A stretch of DNA of 64,000 bases from Platynereis dumerilii (taxonomy: Eukaryota; Annelida; Polychaeta; Phyllodocida; Nereididae). The position numbers were made by a program, and so were the translations under genes. The DNA lies in assembly GCA_026936325.1 (NCBI GenBank), contig JAPTHN010000008.1:47905706-47969705 (forward strand). The letters run 5' to 3'. Below are positions 57,602-64,000 of this stretch, piece by piece (position 1 is the stretch's first letter; each line of letters begins with the position of its first letter). The notes under the pieces are model-generated. The model was given only the letters and a program-made list of their open reading frames with translations, was not told where the DNA came from and did no database searches.

Positions 57602-59430
57602 AAGAACTATAAGGACTCTCAACGATGTTTGTACAAAAATTTATTGTAACTTTGTAAACTCTCAAATTTTGATTAAAATTCTGTTACAAGGTAAACATGC
57701 AATAGACTGATCCATTAAACTTTAAGGCAGCTTAATATTATGGCTCAAAGACAGCACTTGACAAATTTATGAGCAACTTCATGAGTGGCCAGACTAGAAA
57801 GTGAGCAAAGGATCAATCAAGTGGACTAGAATTGAACTTGATTCCTGAAATCAAGGATGGGCAGATGATATTATTGGGTTTTACCTTCCGATTCCGATGC
57901 TGAACTTTTCCCCGATAGCGAAGTTATTCAATGCCTATACCATCATCAGATATAATATGTTATATGACGGTACTGAGCTCTCAGTCAATGCCGACACTGC
58001 TTTTTTTTTCAGTTGTATATTCTTTTAAGTTTCCAAAACTATATTGTCTTGCGAGCCTTGTTATAATTTACTTTAAAATGGCCTGAAATGCAACATACCT
58101 GTGCTCGTGCCAGTATATAGCTTTTTTTTCTTTGGCTCTGAAATTTTGAAACAGTTTTCTGCACGCGTTTCTTTTCTATTGTAATTTATTCTATTACAGT
58201 TTATTATTTTTATTGTATTCTACACAATAATTATTTTTCTTTTGTTGTGGCATTAAAAGACAACAATAACTTTGAGAACCAATAATTAAATATGACAATG
58301 TATAGGGTCTTGTAGACTTGTGTAGCCTGTACCAATGTCTAACATCAGTATTTGACCTGTCTACAAGTGGACTGCTCTTGCATTGCCACAGATCAGAACA
58401 TGCTGTCTTGACAATGTGTTGCCACCTAGTGACTAGTGTGCTATTCAGCGAGCTCCTGCGAGCAGTCCACCAACTTTGGATCAGAGGAACACACACAATT
58501 TTGTCTGGAAGACACGGGGCTGTTTCTGAGTGTGCTGATGGCCTTGTCTACTTCCTTAGAGAATGTGATTGCCGAGTCTGACTCTGGTATACATCAATGT
58601 TGAATAGAAATTTTGTGAATGTGCAATGAAATTGGAACTATTTCTTGGGACAGCAATGCTGTAGCATAGGAAATCAACTTTTGTGCCAGGTGGCAGCAGC
58701 ATGCAGTTCTCAGTTTCACCAGACTGGTATTAGACTATACTATTGATATCATATAACAGAAATGTAACTATCTCCTACTATTGTCAGATACTGATGTCAC
58801 AGTCATGAGTGGATATCTGACTTGGTGTTGATTTTTCAAACCTCTTGCTCCCTCTTTAAAGAGTCTAATTACATAATTGACCTTCAAAGGCTTCTAGGTG
58901 GGCACTTATCTAGCCTCTTGCTTTCATGATATGACATGATATGACATGATACTCCAAATGTTTATACGGAGTCACCTGCATTTGGCATACCTCTTGAGAG
59001 AGGATCAGACATCACAGGAACACATTGCTGCATTATTGCAGGTGTTTGGTCTGCAGTGCATGGCTGTAGAAGTGATCTTCTCTGTAAAAGTGTGCTGTAA
59101 ATTTTGCAATTTGTTTTCAGATGTACTTTTACAGATGATTGCATATTTGTGGACACTGAGACCAAAGGTGAACCTTTTTTCTACACATACTACTCTATTG
59201 AGAGAAGTAATGCCATAAGGTCTTTGATGTCACTTTTCACTGTAAAAGACATTAACATCCAGTCTCTGTGTCTACAAATATGAAATCATCTGTTATATGG
59301 TGCAGGATGACTGAGTGGCATTATATTCACTTGCAATAAGAAACATGCACAAGAATTAATTGCAAACTCTAACTTTTAAACTGGTAAATATACCGTAAAG
59401 CCACTAGCATAAAATTATAAAACCGCATTA
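57602..59430. other. Non-coding DNA
   Basis: No supported gene. Three tandem atgatatgac words at about 58926-58952. Overlapping open frames at 58194-58581 and 58946-59218 look random. Confidence 0.45.
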
Positions 59431-59720
59431 CAGTGCCGCCTGTAAGTAAGTGAAACACATGATATTGACCCATTGCATCAATGCTAAACATCCTCAACCA
59501 AACTGCTTGTGGAAGCAAGAATTCTCATCCAATGAGAGGAAAACATATTGGGTCATAAAGGCCAATATGTGAGGCATGTGGGATAACAATGGCAGCCAAT
59601 TTTCTTTCCTGCATGTAGTCGAGGCTCGTTATGGGTCAATGTCTTTGATAAGTAAGTGAACCATCCTTCCCTATGAAATAACATTGGGCCTGTGTTTCAC
59701 TTACTTATCAAAGACTTTGT
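59431..59720 (-). repeat. Dispersed repeat R3, copy 3 (inverted)
   Basis: Matches 22655-22925 on the complement. The ends gtaagtaagtgaaacac and gtgtttcacttactta are inverted repeats of each other, so this copy may show the real termini of a MITE. Confidence 0.65.
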
Positions 59721-60281
59721 AATGTACAAGATAGGTCCTGTTGTGACATCACTGATATCCTCAGACAACTGACAAGGATCACTTCTTTTTCTTCAGCTGT
59801 AAAGATAAATGTTATTTTCCTCATCGGTAACTTTTACCTCAAAATATATTCGGAGTAGTCATGACCTTAAGCAGTTAAGCTTACAGCTAAACTTCTCAGC
59901 AACGGTCATAGATTGTAACTAAACACTCTAGTGATCTACACTAAACGTTTACAGTTACAGACAGTATTCTAACCAAATACATCATTTGGGAACTTTCCAG
60001 TTGAAGGTGAACACAATACCAAACTTATGGGAGATTTACTGGTGTGTATCTAACCGCATAATAGACTGGACTGATAAAGGTAGTTAATAAGGGTGTAGCT
60101 ATTCAGAAGTCATACAAATTTCTATATGATACTAATCTGTGTTGATTCTGTAGGTAAATACAATAATGCAATGGAAATTTATGGTTTTCAAAGTGGTTTT
60201 CTGGTCATCTTGTTGACTGATTGGTGTAACATTCTGAAATCTGATATAGATAAATAGGCATGGTAGGAAGGTACATTTAAG
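59721..60281. other. Non-coding DNA
   Basis: No feature recognised. Confidence 0.4.
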
Positions 60282-60337
60282 ATAGATCGACAGATAGATA
60301 CAGGTAGATGGATATATAGACAGACAGACAGACAGAC

Positions 60338-60399
<62 letters not shown>

Positions 60400-60421
60400 G
60401 CAGATAGATAGATAGATAGGC

Positions 60422-60481
<60 letters not shown>
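60282..60481. repeat. GATA microsatellite with GACA block
   Basis: (GACA)n at 60318-60339 followed by (GATA)n interrupted twice by ggca. No SINE abuts it. Confidence 0.95.
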
Positions 60482-62861
60482 GTGAAAAAGAATTCATGCT
60501 TACAGTTACGACAAAATACTCTCTCCTGCAAGTAGTATTTTTCCCCCACCAAATGGCAACATTGTGTGTTCATTGGGTATAGATCGATGGATGAATGAAG
60601 GAATAAATGAAGGAATGATGGAGTGGGTTTTGCATCCTATATTTATGCACAGAGTAGGCTAATTAGGTCAGGAAGGGGACACATCAATGAGATGAAGGAA
60701 GATTGAAACTGCTGTTCAATATGTGCTGCAGTGACCCAGACAGAGGCTTGAATCAAATTGATAACCAATTATTGGAAGATCCGCATATATATAAGCTGAT
60801 ATTCTCCTGAAGAAATACTTATGGAAACCATTCAATGTTCAGGTGCAAGTTTAACAAAATGCTTCTTTGTACATATGGTATCGAACCTGAGAAATATTTT
60901 CTTTCATTTGTTCATTTGTAATATCATACACGCCAGGAAGTCATTTGGTTACGTGTAATGCCAATATCGATTGCAGTTTATGCCATAAAATGATGGTTTA
61001 CAGCTTTATTTTTAAAAAGCAAACATTCTTCCTGAAATTAAAGCCTCAAAGACTTGTTTTTCACTTTGTAACCACACATTAGGTAACACGAAACACAATT
61101 TACAATTAATTCTTTGTACAGTTTTTCATATATTTTGTCTTGTATTACTGAAATGAACTATGTTATTGGTATCCTAATACCTCCCAAAGTTTCAGATTTT
61201 AGCTACAAGATCTTTAGGGGTGGACATGTCCCCTCAAGCATAAGACGTATTTGGCCTTTCCTTTATTTGGTCCGCATTTTAATCTATTAATGCTTGGCTA
61301 TTTTGCGGATCCAATTTCTGGTTTAAAGAAAAGAGTTTTGTTATGGGAATTATTGTGCACTCAATGTTGCAGAGATCCAAATGCACAGATACAATGTATC
61401 CTCGGTACTAATTTCAACAATATTACCTGGAACGATATTACAGTCCGTCACTTTTGATATAGAAACAATGAGGACAAGTTCCCTGTGAAAAATTCACTTT
61501 GACTCATGATAGCCGATGAAGCGTCATCTTCTCTACTTTCAACATGGGAAACATAGAGGCTGTTTGATTAGTCATGATCAAGAGTAAGCCATTTGACTTC
61601 TCATAACAAATTTTAGAGTGAAAATCAGATGCATAATCCTTTCGTTTGGCTGTCACCAACAAGCGGCATAAGTCGAATAAAAATAACATTGAAAGTATTG
61701 GGTATGATCATGACAAATCATCAGCATGATGACACACAAAGTGCCATTTTCACAGTGCAATAGTCCACTCTTTTTTTATATCAAAGTGACAGACTGTAAC
61801 ATTTTTTGTAAACAGTGAAGAGGGTACAAATTGTTGAAATTCGATTGAAACCTCGAAACTGCATCACTGCGTGCTATACATAAGTTTAATGGCAGTTTAT
61901 ATCTTCCTTCACCTCATTTCTGTGTCCCCTTCCTGACCTAATTAGCCTACGATGTTCATCAATATCAGATGTAAATACTTATTCGTCCTTAAATAATGGA
62001 GCACTCACACGTTTTTAAGGTATCTTTGTCTATCTCAAAGAATTGTCCTAATTTACCCTAGGAAATAATATTATTGTTCCTTTAGTTATTGTATTAGTTC
62101 ATATCTCAATCTAATAACGTTCTTTGCAGGTAAATAAAATTTTGCTATTTCAACTTCATGAAAGGCAAACCAAATATGAATGTATGATTTCATCAATTTT
62201 CCCTCCATTAATGTTAATTGACATTATATTCATTCATACATGCAAGTCAGGAAATTTCATTTAAACTACAATAGCAGCCCCGTGCATTAGAGACAAAGTA
62301 CATTTTCCACCAGTTGATAAACTTCACTTTATGCATTTCATGTGCCATTAAATGTATTTAATTTCAAGCACACACAACAAACAACAATGTAGTAATCCAA
62401 CCCTGAAATTTTACGATATTGCTTGCATTTCATTATATATTATTTCATGGTTGCATCATGTTTTGATGCTTTTGCAAATATGTATATTGCTCAACTGTAT
62501 CAAACTTATTAGATTCACTTCTGAATATAATTGAATGTATATAAATAATTTCTTTTACAGTGGGTTTCATCAACGATTTATCATATATCTTTCTACAATA
62601 AAAAGGATGCTCATAAAAAGGATATGTTGGGTTGCAAATATAATTAACATTTTGCTTTGAATCAATTGCAAAAAAAGCTTTAATTCAATAAATGCACAGT
62701 ATCATGTAACAGGATTGCATATTTACAGTTTCCACATAGATTGTTCGATTCTTTATGTTCATTGTTACATCGTTGTATGGTGTGCGTTTCAGAAAAATTC
62801 TGAAATATCATTATACACAATTAAGTAAAAGGCTATCCTGTCTGTTCCTTTGGATCACTTG
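60482..62861. other. Non-coding DNA
   Basis: No gene, terminal repeat or long tandem array recognised in ~2.4 kb. Confidence 0.45.
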
Positions 62862-63120
62862 GTCTCCGCTGGCTCAGTGGTTTGTGGTTATCATTTGCTT
62901 GTTCCCCTGGAGGTCCTGGATTTGAATCCAGGACATTCCAGGTTGATCGTGGGCCAGTATGGTGTTAGTGCATGATGGAGCTCTTAGTCCTCTTAGAAAG
63001 TTCTATATTTTTGCAAAAGGCTTTGTGGGAAAGGCATGGACTCCAGCATTTTGACTAATCGTAGCTGCGAGGAGTATGGGACCCCAGAAACTCACTGTGT
63101 CACCCCCTGTTATTGATATA
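62862..63120 (+). mobile_element. tRNA-derived SINE, second type
   Basis: A box tggctcagtgg (62870-62880) and B box ggatttgaatcc (62918-62929), followed by ~190 bp of unrelated body ending near cctgttattgatatacac. It differs in body from family S1 and from the 12503 SINE. No target duplication recognised, so probably older. Confidence 0.7.
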
Positions 63121-63612
63121 CACAATATAAATACCACATGACTTCCTCAAACGGTCAAACTTCTAACTTCTATTACCAATATCCACTTTATAAATTGACT
63201 TAATTCCATAATCTACACAGTGCTTGGCAGCCATATATCACCCCCTGACGAATTGGCTCATGATAGGCAATGGTGAGAAGGGTTTTTAAGGGCAGAGGGC
63301 AATCTCTTTCACCCTGATCCAGATCAGGTGCTAGTGCCATGGATCATTCCTGGTCTAAATCTTAAGGCAGGGTGTTTTTCTTAAGGGGTAGTCTATGAGA
63401 GGGTTGAGTGTCTACCCTCCTTGCTAACTGCAGCTGAGCAGCTGAAAAGGAACATGCTCCTTCCATCTACATGTATTGGAGTTAGACCGAACAACTGGAT
63501 GTTTTACCAAAGAACCAATGGCTTGCAAGTGTGGCCTATGGAAGTGTTTGCAGTGGCCTTTCCATCTTCATAGTCTTGTAGGTTATAGTGGATGGTGGTA
63601 GACCTCTGACAT
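63121..63612. other. Non-coding DNA
   Basis: A GC-richer stretch between two SINEs. It might belong to another decayed repeat, but I found no second copy in the window. Confidence 0.35.
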
Positions 63613-63926
63613 TTAGATAGATAGATAGATAGATATGGTAAGTGCAGCCCTCTAAGCCCAGTTCTGGGCGCTCAGGGGGGTTGATTGATGAGATGAGAGA
63701 GAGAGTCCTCAACATGTTACACATTTACCCCATGTGAGGGATCTTTTACTTGCCCAGCACAGACACTGATACAAGGGGACGCCAATTTAACGTCTCATCC
63801 GAATGACATCCAGCTGGGATTTTGCTCCTGAAAATTTTGGGTTCCCCACCCGGGGTTCGAACCCATGCAGGCAAAGACCTTCAGCGGAGCAGGCGGGAAC
63901 CTTAACCACTACACCACCCAGCTGCC
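63613..63926 (-). mobile_element. SINE S1, copy 5 (best preserved)
   Basis: On the minus strand: A box tggtgtagtgg (complement of 63906-63916), B box at 63854-63863 (ggttcgaacc), a ~200-bp body, then gggctgcacttaccatatct and a (TATC)n tail of about five units (63613-63636 on the plus strand as GATA). Possible short duplication catttag/catttgg at the two sides. This copy serves as the family reference. Confidence 0.93.
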
Positions 63927-64000
63927 ATTTGGTTTCCGGCAGTCATATTGGATGGATGTTACATAGATCTCATGCTTGTGCAAAAATGCAAGATGTAAAG

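Noticed and set aside
1-64000. Retroviral or LTR-type elements
   Set aside because: I found no paired long direct repeats with primer-binding or polypurine sites and no reverse-transcriptase or capsid-like frame in the window.
1-64000. CRISPR-like arrays
   Set aside because: All regular repeats are microsatellites or minisatellites without unique spacers, and the DNA is eukaryotic in character.

Overview
The window is eukaryotic nuclear DNA, AT-rich and almost entirely non-coding. It contains no bacterial-type operons, no rRNA or tRNA genes, no CRISPR, and no long open frame with a recognisable conserved domain. The content is animal-like: tRNA-derived SINEs, hAT, Tc1/mariner and Harbinger-type MITEs, long foldback repeats, minisatellites and at least ten long GATA/CTAT arrays. 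An invertebrate, probably marine and possibly a deuterostome, is my best guess, but nothing in the sequence fixes the phylum. The window most likely lies in an intergenic region or inside very large introns.

Layout. 1-5860: mostly single-copy AT-rich DNA with GATA arrays and a hAT-like MITE. 5861-10417: a 4.56-kb foldback with ~2-kb arms, carrying a palindrome close to the RFX X-box at a ~173-bp pitch. 10623-10782: a promoter-like cluster (octamer, CCAAT, repeated TGACG, TATA). 11400-13000: polypyrimidine tract, CTAT array and a young SINE with a perfect 14-bp target duplication. 14500-18980: a nuclear-receptor/E-box cluster, a 30-bp minisatellite, and a 997-bp Tc1/mariner-type element with a hAT MITE inside it. 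20000-25900: MITEs, foldbacks and dispersed repeats, ending in a triple AGGTCA direct repeat with 5-bp spacers. 26400-35600: SINEs, a promoter-like motif cluster, a foldback MITE and the densest GATA/CTAT arrays. 35600-40234: quiet DNA, a GCCC array and a 47-bp minisatellite.

40235-52751 is bounded by two inverted ~520-bp Tc1/mariner-type ends flanked by TA, so it may be one 12.5-kb composite element. It contains nearly all the exon-like sequence I could find: a CpG-containing first-exon candidate with a strong donor, a splice-flanked exon with a CxC-like peptide, a minus-strand exon with a consensus donor, and an ORF split by a hAT MITE. It also holds several MITEs and a palindrome built of smaller palindromes.

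52764-64000: a GATA array, a minisatellite of repeated branchpoint-like and polypyrimidine sequence, inverted copies of dispersed repeats seen earlier, and three SINE copies.

A unifying observation is that one SINE family ends in (TATC)n, and all five of its copies here abut GATA/TATC repeats. This suggests SINE tails seeded part of the microsatellite load. No confident protein-coding gene can be annotated. The exon candidates are given at low confidence.
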